From assembly GCA_024234955.1 (NCBI GenBank), contig JACKNK010000002.1, positions 496,001-560,000 on the forward strand: DNA of 64,000 nucleotides. Reading direction: 5' to 3'. The notes beneath the pieces are model-generated. The model saw nothing but the letters and a program-made list of their open reading frames with translations, searched no databases and was not told where the DNA came from. Of this stretch, positions 43,019-53,369 are shown one piece after another (within the stretch, counting starts at the first letter, position 1; each line of letters begins with the position of its first letter). A program made the position numbers and the translations under genes. This DNA is from Gammaproteobacteria bacterium (lineage in GTDB: Bacteria; Pseudomonadota; Gammaproteobacteria; JACKNK01).

Positions 43019-43540
43019 TCATGGGTTGATCTGAATCGGCGTGCCTGGGTCCACGGCCTGCCAGATCTCTTCCATGTCCGAATCGGTGACGGCGATGCAG
43101 CCGTTGGTCCAGTCGATCTGCTGTGTGACCAACCCCAGCCACCCAAAGCCGTTTTTCTGACCGTGGATCATGATCTGTCCCCCCGGGCTCAGTCCGCGTT
43201 CCAGCGCCTGGGTCTTGTCCGCCGCGTTCGGGTAAGAGATGTGGATGGCCTTGTAATAGGCGCTGTCCGGCTTCTTGTAATCCAGCAGGTAATGACCTTC
43301 CGGCGTCTTCTGGTCGCCCTCCTGACGCTTATGGCCGACCGGGCTGCCGCCGAGCGCCACCCGATAAGTTTTGATCGCCTCGCCCTTGTGCATGAGCGTG
43401 ACCTGTCGTTTTGCTTTATCGACCACCACAAAATCCGCTTTCCGCATGGCGAATACCGTTGGTGACAGCGAAAGGAATACGCAGACAAGTGCGACCGTCG
43501 CGGGAAAGATCATGACTGGGTTGCAAAAACGGAAGGTCAC
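43019..43540 (-). CDS. L,D-transpeptidase (YkuD family)
   Basis: This 173-residue periplasmic enzyme makes 3-3 cross-links or attaches proteins to peptidoglycan. It has a signal segment (VALVCVFLSLSPTVFA), then the YkuD fold (DFVVVDKAKRQVTLMHKGEA, ALGGSPVGHKRQEGD, KTPEGHYLLDYKK). The catalytic motif is HGQKNGFGWLG followed by DWTNGCIAVTD (catalytic Cys in NGC). It is one base from the next upstream gene on the same strand. Confidence 0.93.
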   Translation of the reverse strand: MTFRFCNPVMIFPATVALVCVFLSLSPTVFAMRKADFVVVDKAKRQVTLMHKGEAIKTYRVALGGSPVGHKRQEGDQKTPEGHYLLDYKKPDSAYYKAIHISYPNAADKTQALERGLSPGGQIMIHGQKNGFGWLGLVTQQIDWTNGCIAVTDSDMEEIWQAVDPGTPIQINP

Positions 43541-43541
43541 G

Positions 43542-43877
43542 CTAACGCAGGGGCTCCTGCGCCTTTCTGCCGCCCGGTCGATAGCGATCCATCACCTCGT
43601 CCAGCATGTCATTGCTGATGTTTGGATTGGCCTTTTGCAAGCAGGGCAAGAGCACACGTTTGTTCGCACGCACGCGCTCCGCAGACTCCGGGCGATTGCC
43701 GCCCGGCGTGGGATTCACATTGTTGAAACAGGCAATGAATTGATCGGCAGATACGCCCAAGTCCCGGCTGATCTTGTCAGTCGGCCTTTTGGGGTCGTTT
43801 TTCAGAACAAGCTGATCGCCGTATGAAGGCGAGATCGCCAGCATGAATACAGAAATGATGAGGAGTGATTGAGCCAA
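43542..43877 (-). CDS. Secreted hypothetical protein with two cysteines
   Basis: This 111-residue frame begins at TTG 43877. A signal peptide (LLIISVFMLAISPSYG) leads into a small domain (KISRDLGVSADQFIACFNNV, KRVLLPCLQKANPNISND) with two Cys, probably a disulfide, and a basic tail. It abuts the YkuD transpeptidase gene (1-base gap), so the two are probably co-transcribed. Family unknown. Confidence 0.65.
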   Translation of the reverse strand: MAQSLLIISVFMLAISPSYGDQLVLKNDPKRPTDKISRDLGVSADQFIACFNNVNPTPGGNRPESAERVRANKRVLLPCLQKANPNISNDMLDEVMDRYRPGGRKAQEPLR

Positions 43878-44042
43878 GATGTAAGGGTTCCGAATGATTT
43901 ATCGCTTGACGCCCAGTAAAGCGGCGGCTGGTGCGGAGCGCAATTTGCGCAACAATCGCGAGACCATACGTAGCACGGCGTGGAGCACTGGGCGTCCGAG
44001 TGAGCATATCGGACGACTTGGGCAACTTGTGATGCTTAACCA

Positions 44043-44498
44043 TCAGGTGATATAGCGAAGCTTTCGTGACTTCAATATTTCTTTCAAATGCGCAACACGT
44101 TGAATATCTTCAATGCAAACATCTTTGATTTTTTCCAGGCGCCTTGTCTCTTCCTCTCGATCGGCAGGTTGTTCACCTTTAAGAAACTCTTTCACGAATC
44201 TCTCGTTCGAGTTTTGCCGAAATAACTTTTGTGGATAAACGTGCTTCGTGTACGCAAATAGTCGTTCTTCGTAATCAGCAACGAGTGAAGCAACACCATC
44301 GAGAACATGGAATATCTCTTGGTGTGCATGCTGCAGAAACTTCCGAGCCAACTCCATGCGCTCACGTGATTTTCCGTCGGAAAGCACGATGGTATCAGCG
44401 TGCTTTAGACATTCGTCGATATATTCGATAACCCGCTGAAGTTTTTGCCGCTTCAATCCGTCGGTTGCACGTAAAAGTACCCGGACCCAACCAATCAT
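44043..44498 (-). CDS. Helical cytoplasmic protein, unknown
   Basis: This 151-residue protein is entirely helix-rich and charged (LKRQKLQRVIEYIDECLKHA, ERMELARKFLQHAHQEIFHV, LEKIKDVCIEDIQRVAHLKE). There is no signal or membrane segment. Base composition is clearly more AT-rich than its neighbours, suggesting acquisition by transfer. No family or operon partner is recognised. Confidence 0.6.
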   Translation of the reverse strand: MIGWVRVLLRATDGLKRQKLQRVIEYIDECLKHADTIVLSDGKSRERMELARKFLQHAHQEIFHVLDGVASLVADYEERLFAYTKHVYPQKLFRQNSNERFVKEFLKGEQPADREEETRRLEKIKDVCIEDIQRVAHLKEILKSRKLRYIT

Positions 44499-44816
44499 CT
44501 ATGTTTCCTCTCTTAAGCAGGGCAGCGAATTAAACTGCAGCCGCGTTTGATTTTCATAAGTAGACTCGTTCAGTCCGTAGGGTGCTTGTCCATCATTTCT
44601 TGGGTTCGTTTGCCGAGCTTTTTTCGGTCACTGACTGAACTGCAATGTCTAATTTCGGGCCGCTCACATCCATCCGGCATATCGTGTTTGCGTCCGGTCG
44701 GCCTGCTTGCTTCGTGGCTTATGCAGTGTCAGCGTGGGCATTTCTTGCGATCGCTGGCCTGGCTGTTTTGATGCGCGTTGCCATCACGGCCATCGGGTTC
44801 AGCGCGGGGGTGCGGT
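44499..44816. other. Intergenic stretch without recognised gene
   Basis: No convincing frame is seen. A plus-strand frame from ATG 44645 has one hydrophobic stretch but runs antisense into uup and has no ribosome site, so it is not called. Confidence 0.4.
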
Positions 44817-46718
<1,902 letters not shown>

Positions 46719-46854
46719 GAGTTTGACCGGGCAAGAGAGCGGAGGAGCGGGGCGGCGATTATCGCGGAAATCGGGGCGTGGTGCGCATGGGTTTGTTCAC
46801 AGTGGGTTGTTGACGCAGCGTTATTGCGATGTTAGCGCCCGATCAGGGTCAAAA

Positions 46855-47005
46855 GTATTTGCTGATAATGTTTAACTATTTGAATTACAAAGACTTTGTT
46901 GTGAAGGCGATTTTGTGACCAATTTGTTTCTGGGCCTTGGGTGGAGCGGGTTTGCGGCCTGTCCGGGAACGCCATCCACAGAGTTATCCACAGGATTTGT
47001 GGAAA
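46855..47005. promoter_or_regulatory. AT-rich tract next to DnaA-box-like sites
   Basis: One perfect DnaA box TTATCCACA (46984-46992), a weaker CCATCCACA (46972-46980), and an adjoining TTTGTGGAA lie 70 bases after an AT-rich tract (46855-46912). The rest of the 450-base gap between uup and the next gene holds nothing recognised. A DnaA-binding or minor origin-like role is only a possibility; dnaA is not nearby. Confidence 0.3.
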
Positions 47006-47169
47006 TCGGGAGAAACCCCATTGGGCAGATATGTTTGCACCGGCTTCGGATAATTCACTTTAAGTTTCCGACCTATCCGTACTGCGGTGTTAGGCGCACT
47101 AGCCCAAGGGTCGAGTCAGGCTGTTTGTCCGGTGCCGTTGACCGGGGGCAAGTCGTGACCGAACCGACC

Positions 47170-47499
47170 ATGACCGCGCTGCTCGATACCCCTCGACTGC
47201 ATCCCGGTTGGTGTAGCGTTACCGAAGCGTTGTTGCACCACACCTCGCGTTACTACCTATATGGTGACTCTATCCCGCGTGGTCTGGCGGACGATCGGGT
47301 CTTTACCCTGGTCGGTTGCCGTGCCGAGGCGCTGGGTCCGGAACTGCGGCGCTTGATAGTCGCAATCATGCCGGATGCCCCCAGTACCTGCGCCGCAGCC
47401 GATTTGATCGCAATCGTCACCCCGCGATTTCACGAGGGTGAGCCGGTGTTTTGTGCCGACTATGCAGAGCGGCTCGATCACCTTCGGTCTTCACTTTGA
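47170..47499 (+). CDS. Hypothetical protein
   Basis: This 109-residue frame starts at ATG 47170 (GTG 47155 is an alternative). The sequence (HPGWCSVTEALLHHTSRYYL, DDRVFTLVGCRAEALGPELR, FHEGEPVFCADYAERLDHLR) looks like a soluble alpha/beta domain with scattered Cys and His. It has no signal or membrane segment and no recognised family. It lies on the same strand as the kinase operon, 336 bases upstream. Confidence 0.5.
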   Translation: MTALLDTPRLHPGWCSVTEALLHHTSRYYLYGDSIPRGLADDRVFTLVGCRAEALGPELRRLIVAIMPDAPSTCAAADLIAIVTPRFHEGEPVFCADYAERLDHLRSSL

Positions 47500-47835
47500 C
47501 CATCCCTGGTTGAAGCGCGCGCTGCCATCAGCACGCTCGCTCCAGACCTGCTTTTGAACATCCGCCACCGTTTGCGGATTCCGGTCGCGTTTTCCGGGGC
47601 GCATGTGGTCGTGTTCACCAGCCCGACCGGCATCCATCCGAGAGAATCTTCCGGAGGCCCTGTTGTGGCTCCACGATGTGAGCTATCGGCAAAGCAATCA
47701 TCCCGGTCTTACGCATACACAGGTGGCTTATCTGCCTGCAGATGATGCGTGTGGCCTAGGACCGGATACGCGCTGCGGTTGCTGGCTACAATAAACGTTT
47801 GATGCGGACCCAGCATGCCGACTCCGGGATAGCCC
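47500..47835. other. Leader region of the sensory operon
   Basis: No supported gene is seen. Short frames here lack ribosome sites. The promoter of the kinase operon should lie in this stretch, but no clear -35/-10 pair could be singled out. Confidence 0.35.
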
Positions 47836-50800
47836 TTGAAAGTTCAGGCCAAGATCATCCTTCTGATAGTAGTGCCGACCTTTGTTGCTTTTGCACTGGT
47901 TACCGGTATGGCGCAATGGCAGATGCGCGAGACGCACATCGTCGATATCAAGACCAATGTGCAGGAAACAGCGCGGCATCAGGCGGCGCGTCTGAATCGA
48001 TTGCTTACTGAGGTGGCTCTCGTTGCCGATACCACGGCCCGGGTGTTAAGTGCGGTCGACGGTATCGATGGGCCTCAACTCGATCAGATTATGCGCGCGA
48101 ATATCGCCCAGAATCCGCTCATCTACGCTATGGCAATTGCGTTCGAGCCGGGAGTGTTTCAGGGCCGGGAGCGCTATGCGCCTTATGTGCATCGGGAGGT
48201 CGCCACCGGGACGGCGCTCTCGTCGATGAACATCCTGGATGCTTACGATTACACCCGTCCGGATGTGGAGTGGTACGCCTTGCCTCGCACCCGTCAAGCC
48301 CCTGTGTGGAGTGAGCCGTATTTCGATGCGGGCGCGGGCAACATAAACATGGTCACGTATTCCGCGCCGTTTTTCCGGGAGGGGCAATTCGCTGGTGTGG
48401 CTACGGTCGATATCGACATTGCACGCCTTCCCGAACTGGCGGATATCCGCGACCTGCACAAGGAAGACTTTCTGGTTTTGAGTCGGCAAGGCCGGGTCAT
48501 TGTCCATGCGAATGAGGAATACGTCGTCCAGCGATTGTCCGATGTCAGCCGGAAACTGGACGTCCACGCGATGCGCGTCTTGATGAAGATGGTTGAGGAA
48601 CGAAGCCAAACGATCGAATCCTTACATTTCAAGGATGGCGGGGATTATTGGGTGGTAGTGGAGTCGATCGAGGCTCCTGGGTGGGTGCTCGCACTGAGAC
48701 AAAGCCAGAAAGAGGCGCTGAAAGGGTTGCAGGGGCAGTCGCGGCAACAGGCATTGTCCCTGCTGGTGGTCGGTCTATTGGTATTTTCTCTAGCGGCGGT
48801 TCTGGTTCGTCGTGTAGTCCGCCCGATCGAGTTTCTGACCCGTGCCGTCCAGCATCTGGCCCGAGGAGATCGTGACGTCGAAGTGTCGTTTCAAGGCCAT
48901 GACGAAGTGGCCGAACTCGGACGCCAGTTCGCCGACATGTCGGCACAACTCGGACAGCGGGAACAGGCGCTGCGCGACATCAATGAGAGCCTGGAACGCC
49001 GGATCGAGGAGCGCACGAATGAGCTTGCCGAACGGGATGCGCGCACCCGCGCCATGCTGGACGCAACCCCGGACAGCATTGTGGTCGCCGATGTGGAGGG
49101 GCGAATCCAGTTTGTCAATCAGATGCTTTGCCGTCAGTTTGGTTACGCGTTCGAGGAATTGGCGGGCCAATCCGTCGAGATACTTCTCCCGGAGATGGTG
49201 CGGGCGCATCACGCCGACTTACGCAGTACCTACATGACTGCCCCCAAGCCGAGGGAGATGGGCGAATCCCGCGAGCTGCTGGCGCGCAGGAAGAACGGCG
49301 AGACCTTCCCGGTGGAGGTCACTTTGGGGCCCTATCGCGACACCGAAGGGGAATGGTTGGTCACTGCCGGTCTGCGCGACGTGAGCGAGCGTCGTCTTGC
49401 GGAGGCCCGGCTCAAGGAAAATGATCGTCGCCTGCGCGCCATCTTGCGCAGCAGCTTTCAGGTCGTCGGGCTGATCGACCCGGAGGGCCGGACCATCGAG
49501 GCCAATGATGCGGCGGTGCAGCTTGCCGGTTGGGGCGATCGAGAAGCGGTGATCGGTCAGTGCTTCTGGAAGATTCCCGGATGGGGAGGGGATCCCGAAC
49601 TGGAAACGCAGATCCATGAAGCCGTGCAGTCGGCACTGAGTGGCAACGCAGTGCAGTTCGAAACCCAGAGTGTGCTCCCGGATGGGCGTCGCTTTGAAAT
49701 CGAATTCAGTCTATCGCCGGTGTTCGACGACGATGGCAAGGTGGTGCTGTTGATCCCCGAAGGTCACGACATCACCCAGCAAAAACAGGCTGCTGAGCAC
49801 ATGGCCGAAGCTATGCGGCTGGCGGAGGATGCCAACCGCGCCAAGTCGTTCTTCCTGGCCAACATGAGCCATGAAATCCGCACCCCGATGAACGCCATCA
49901 TCGGTCTCAGTCATCTGGCTTTGGGCACCGCGCTGGATCGGCGTCAGCGCGATTATCTGAGCAAGATTGAAACGTCGGCGAAATCGCTGCTCGGCATCAT
50001 CAACGACATACTCGATTTCTCGAAGATCGAGGCCGGGAAGCTCGCCATGGAGCAGGTCCCGTTCGATCTGCATGTCGATGTGCTGCACAACATGAGCGAC
50101 GTGATCGGCCTGAAAGCGGCGGAAAAAGGCCTGGAGCTGCTGTTTGACTTCGACCCGGAATTGCCCAATGCGCTGATTGGCGACCCGCTACGACTCGGGC
50201 AAATACTCATCAATCTTGGGAATAACGCCGTCAAATTCACCGATAGCGGCAGCGTCACGCTTGGCATCGAGACGCTCGATGCGAAACAGGATGGATTGAC
50301 GCTGCGTTTCGAGGTCCGCGATACCGGTATCGGCATGAGCGAGAAGCAGCGCAAAAGCCTGTTTCAGGCATTCAGTCAGGCCGATGCCTCCACCACCCGC
50401 AAGTACGGTGGCACCGGGTTGGGGCTCTCAATATCGAAACGCCTGGTCGAGATGATGGGAGGCGAGATCGGGGTCGAATCCACCCAGGGCAAGGGGTCGA
50501 CCTTCTGGTTCACGGTTCGCTTGGGGCGGGCGACGGCCGGCGATAAGGGAATACACGCCACGCTGGATGCCAATCTGGAAGGGCTCAAGGTGCTGGTCGT
50601 GGACGACAACCCCACCTCGCGCCTGATCCTGAGACGCTACCTGTCCAGCTTTCATTTCGACGTGGAGGAAGCGGAATCCGGGGAGAGCGCGCTGTCGATA
50701 TTGGGTGCGGCGACGGCGACACCGTTCGATCTGGTGCTGATGGACTGGCGCATGCCAGGCATGGACGGCATTGAAGCCGCACACCGGATTCGCAGTGATG

Positions 50801-52281
50801 CGCAGATCGAAATGCCACCCGCTGTGCTGATGGTCACCGGCTATGACGTCACCGGAAACGCATTCAGTGCGGTGACCAGCGGCAATGCGGATATTGCCGG
50901 TGTCATGACCAAGCCGGTTACGCCCTCATCCTTGCTCGATGCGATTCTCCGGGCGTTCGGCAAGTCGGTTGGCGGACGTCAGCGTCCCGGCACCACCGAG
51001 GCGCGTGATCGGCTGCGCGGGGCGCGCCTGTTGCTGGTTGAGGACAACGAAATCAATCAACAGGTCGCAGAAGGAATACTCGGGGATGCCGGCTGTGCGG
51101 TGCAGGTCGCCAACAACGGCCGTAAAGCGGTTGAGGCCTTGTTTGCACATCCGGATTCGTTTGACGGCGTCCTGATGGATATTCAGATGCCGGAGCTGGA
51201 TGGTTACAGCGCGACCCGGGAGATACGTGCGGATTCACGTTTCGCATCGCTGCCGGTGATCGCCATGACCGCCAATGCCTTCGCGTCGGATCGCGACAAG
51301 GCCAAGGCTGCGGGAATGAACGATCACATCGCCAAACCGATCGATGTCGACAAGCTGTTCGCGGTGCTGGATCGATGGATCACGGTGCCGGAGGCACGAC
51401 GCGCTGCGGCGACGCCAGTCGCGTTACGCGCAGACCGTGGCGGCACGAGGCAGGCACTGCCGGTCCTGCCCGGTGGCGATGCCAGTCAGGGTTTGGCGCG
51501 GACCGGAGGCAATGTCGGTCGTTACCTCGATCTGCTGCACAAGTTCGCCGATTCTCAGAAGGATGCGGTGGAAAGGGTGAAAAAATCCCTGAATCGCGGC
51601 GACATGGAGGCCGCAATACGCGACGCCCACACCCTCAAGGGGGTCGCAGGCAATATCGGTGCGAATCGCCTTCATTCGCTGGCTGCCGACCTGGAGGCAC
51701 GCCTCAAGTCCGGCGATACCCCGGACCCGGCATTGGCAGCGGTCTCGGACAATCTCACCGAGGTGATCGATGCGATTCCGATGAAATCGGCGCATTCCGT
51801 ATCTGCCACGGTGCGGTCGCAAATCGATGAGCGTGCCGAGCTGGATCGGCTGCGTGCTTTGCTCGCTGAGGATGATGTCGAGGCGGGTGAGGTGGTCAAG
51901 AATCTGCTCGATGGCATTCCCGATGGGCCTTTCCGTGCTGCATTGACGGCGGTCGCGGCGCGTGTCGATGAATATGACTTCGAGGCGGCGCTGGCTGCGT
52001 TGCCGGAGTCCAATACCGTGCCCGAAGCCCCCACGATTCCGGCTGTGGATGACGTGTTTGAAACGTTCAAGCGCCTGCGGGTGCTGATTGAGGACGACAA
52101 CGCCGACGCGGCCGAAGTGGTGGATGAACTGGCGCTTCAATTGAGCTATCACGCCGATGAGTTGAGTCTCGACGAAATTCGGGCGCAGATAGGGGCCTAC
52201 GATTTCAGTGCTGTGCTGGAAAAACTCGATGATCTTGAGCGCCGATTTCAGCAACAGGTGGGGGTGTTGAGTGATGAGTGA
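47836..52281 (+). CDS. Hybrid histidine kinase 1 (Cache-HAMP-PAS2-HK-REC2-HPt)
   Basis: This 1481-residue membrane sensor starts at TTG 47836. Order: TM helix (7-27); periplasmic double Cache-type domain (about 35-300); TM (about 312-332); HAMP (about 332-385); two PAS domains (about 415-520, 535-655); HisKA with His679 in MSHEIRTPMNA; ATPase domain (LGNNAVKFTD, DTGIGMS, YGGTGLGLSIS); REC1 Asp970; REC2 Asp1115; HPt His1265 (HTLKGVAGN). After the HPt come two copies of a 65-75-residue helical acidic domain (LRALLAEDDVEAGEVVKNLL, YDFEAALAAL; then LRVLIEDDNADAAEVVDELA, YDFSAVLEKL). It overlaps the TorT-like gene by 8 bases, suggesting the two act together as in TorS/TorT. Confidence 0.93.
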   Translation: MKVQAKIILLIVVPTFVAFALVTGMAQWQMRETHIVDIKTNVQETARHQAARLNRLLTEVALVADTTARVLSAVDGIDGPQLDQIMRANIAQNPLIYAMAIAFEPGVFQGRERYAPYVHREVATGTALSSMNILDAYDYTRPDVEWYALPRTRQAPVWSEPYFDAGAGNINMVTYSAPFFREGQFAGVATVDIDIARLPELADIRDLHKEDFLVLSRQGRVIVHANEEYVVQRLSDVSRKLDVHAMRVLMKMVEERSQTIESLHFKDGGDYWVVVESIEAPGWVLALRQSQKEALKGLQGQSRQQALSLLVVGLLVFSLAAVLVRRVVRPIEFLTRAVQHLARGDRDVEVSFQGHDEVAELGRQFADMSAQLGQREQALRDINESLERRIEERTNELAERDARTRAMLDATPDSIVVADVEGRIQFVNQMLCRQFGYAFEELAGQSVEILLPEMVRAHHADLRSTYMTAPKPREMGESRELLARRKNGETFPVEVTLGPYRDTEGEWLVTAGLRDVSERRLAEARLKENDRRLRAILRSSFQVVGLIDPEGRTIEANDAAVQLAGWGDREAVIGQCFWKIPGWGGDPELETQIHEAVQSALSGNAVQFETQSVLPDGRRFEIEFSLSPVFDDDGKVVLLIPEGHDITQQKQAAEHMAEAMRLAEDANRAKSFFLANMSHEIRTPMNAIIGLSHLALGTALDRRQRDYLSKIETSAKSLLGIINDILDFSKIEAGKLAMEQVPFDLHVDVLHNMSDVIGLKAAEKGLELLFDFDPELPNALIGDPLRLGQILINLGNNAVKFTDSGSVTLGIETLDAKQDGLTLRFEVRDTGIGMSEKQRKSLFQAFSQADASTTRKYGGTGLGLSISKRLVEMMGGEIGVESTQGKGSTFWFTVRLGRATAGDKGIHATLDANLEGLKVLVVDDNPTSRLILRRYLSSFHFDVEEAESGESALSILGAATATPFDLVLMDWRMPGMDGIEAAHRIRSDAQIEMPPAVLMVTGYDVTGNAFSAVTSGNADIAGVMTKPVTPSSLLDAILRAFGKSVGGRQRPGTTEARDRLRGARLLLVEDNEINQQVAEGILGDAGCAVQVANNGRKAVEALFAHPDSFDGVLMDIQMPELDGYSATREIRADSRFASLPVIAMTANAFASDRDKAKAAGMNDHIAKPIDVDKLFAVLDRWITVPEARRAAATPVALRADRGGTRQALPVLPGGDASQGLARTGGNVGRYLDLLHKFADSQKDAVERVKKSLNRGDMEAAIRDAHTLKGVAGNIGANRLHSLAADLEARLKSGDTPDPALAAVSDNLTEVIDAIPMKSAHSVSATVRSQIDERAELDRLRALLAEDDVEAGEVVKNLLDGIPDGPFRAALTAVAARVDEYDFEAALAALPESNTVPEAPTIPAVDDVFETFKRLRVLIEDDNADAAEVVDELALQLSYHADELSLDEIRAQIGAYDFSAVLEKLDDLERRFQQQVGVLSDE

Positions 52282-53368
52282 TCGAGATGTGAGCTGGGCG
52301 TTGCGTGCCGGTGTCGGCCTCGCTATGGCCCTGCTCATCGGGGCGGCTAGCTTCGCAGCGGTACCCAATTGGTTTCCTGCGGATGTCGATTTGTGGGAGC
52401 CGCCGTTCAACAACGCGCGCATCCGCCACCCGGCCCAGTATGTGCCGCTGGAAAAGGCAGAACGTCGTTGGCGTGTCTGCGTATCCATCCCGCATCTGAA
52501 AGACGCGTACTGGCTGGCGGTCAATTACGGCCTGATCGATGAAGCGAAGCGTCTGGGTGTCGGAGTCCGACTTTTTTCCGCTGGCGGGTACGGTGAACTG
52601 AAGACGCAGCGGAATCAGGTCGCGCAGTGCCTGAGTGATGGTTACGACGCGCTGATTCTCAGCGCAATCAGTGCAGACGGCCTCAACGATCTGGTGGCGC
52701 AATGGGCGGTTGCGGGCAAGCCGGTCATCGATCTGATCAATGGCATAAATTCCCCGCGCATCAGCGCGCGCGCCGCTGCGACCTATTGGGACATGGGAAA
52801 TCTGGCTGGTAAATGGATCAAGGCAAGACAGCCGGAAAGTGGCGAACCGACGCGCATCGCCTGGTTCCCCGGTCCCGCAAGAGCGGCCTGGTCGGCGGAG
52901 GGCGATCAGGGTATGCGCGATGCCCTGGCAGGTAGCGACGTGGAAATCGTTGCGGTCCGTTGGGGGGATACCGGCAAGACCGCGCAGGCCGCACTGATTG
53001 AAGAGGTCCTGGATAAGGATTCGACCATCGAATATATCGTCGGCACCACGGTCACTGCCGAGGCCGCGATCGAAATCCTGCGGGATCGCGGCCTCGATCA
53101 GACGATACAGGTGATCGCGTATTACTACGGCCCTGGCGTGCATCGCGCCATCCAGCGTGGTCGGGTCGCGGCGGCACCGACAGACAAGCAGGCAATATCA
53201 GCCCGTATCAGTCTGGATCAGGCCATTCGCATCCTGGAGCGGCGTGATTTCATGGCGCATGTCGGCCCACGCCCGCAAATGATCGACCGCGCCGCGTTGC
53301 GGGATTTCGATTTCCTGACCTCCGTTGCCCCGCGCGGTTTTCGCGCCATTTTCAGCGTGAACGACTGA
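52274..53368 (+). CDS. TorT-like periplasmic binding protein
   Basis: This 364-residue protein starts at ATG 52274 within the end of kinase 1 (GTG 52271 is possible). A signal/anchor helix (GVGLAMALLIGAASFA) is followed by a type-1 periplasmic-binding fold (RRWRVCVSIPHLKDAYWLAV, DGYDALILSAISADGLNDLV, GKPVIDLINGINSP, EYIVGTTVTAEAAIEIL, VHRAIQRGRVAAAPTDKQAI). These are features of TorT, which senses TMAO and docks on the TorS periplasmic domain. No torCAD reductase genes are in the window, so the ligand may differ. It sits between two kinases. Confidence 0.85.
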   Translation: MSDRDVSWALRAGVGLAMALLIGAASFAAVPNWFPADVDLWEPPFNNARIRHPAQYVPLEKAERRWRVCVSIPHLKDAYWLAVNYGLIDEAKRLGVGVRLFSAGGYGELKTQRNQVAQCLSDGYDALILSAISADGLNDLVAQWAVAGKPVIDLINGINSPRISARAAATYWDMGNLAGKWIKARQPESGEPTRIAWFPGPARAAWSAEGDQGMRDALAGSDVEIVAVRWGDTGKTAQAALIEEVLDKDSTIEYIVGTTVTAEAAIEILRDRGLDQTIQVIAYYYGPGVHRAIQRGRVAAAPTDKQAISARISLDQAIRILERRDFMAHVGPRPQMIDRAALRDFDFLTSVAPRGFRAIFSVND

Positions 53369-53369
53369 T

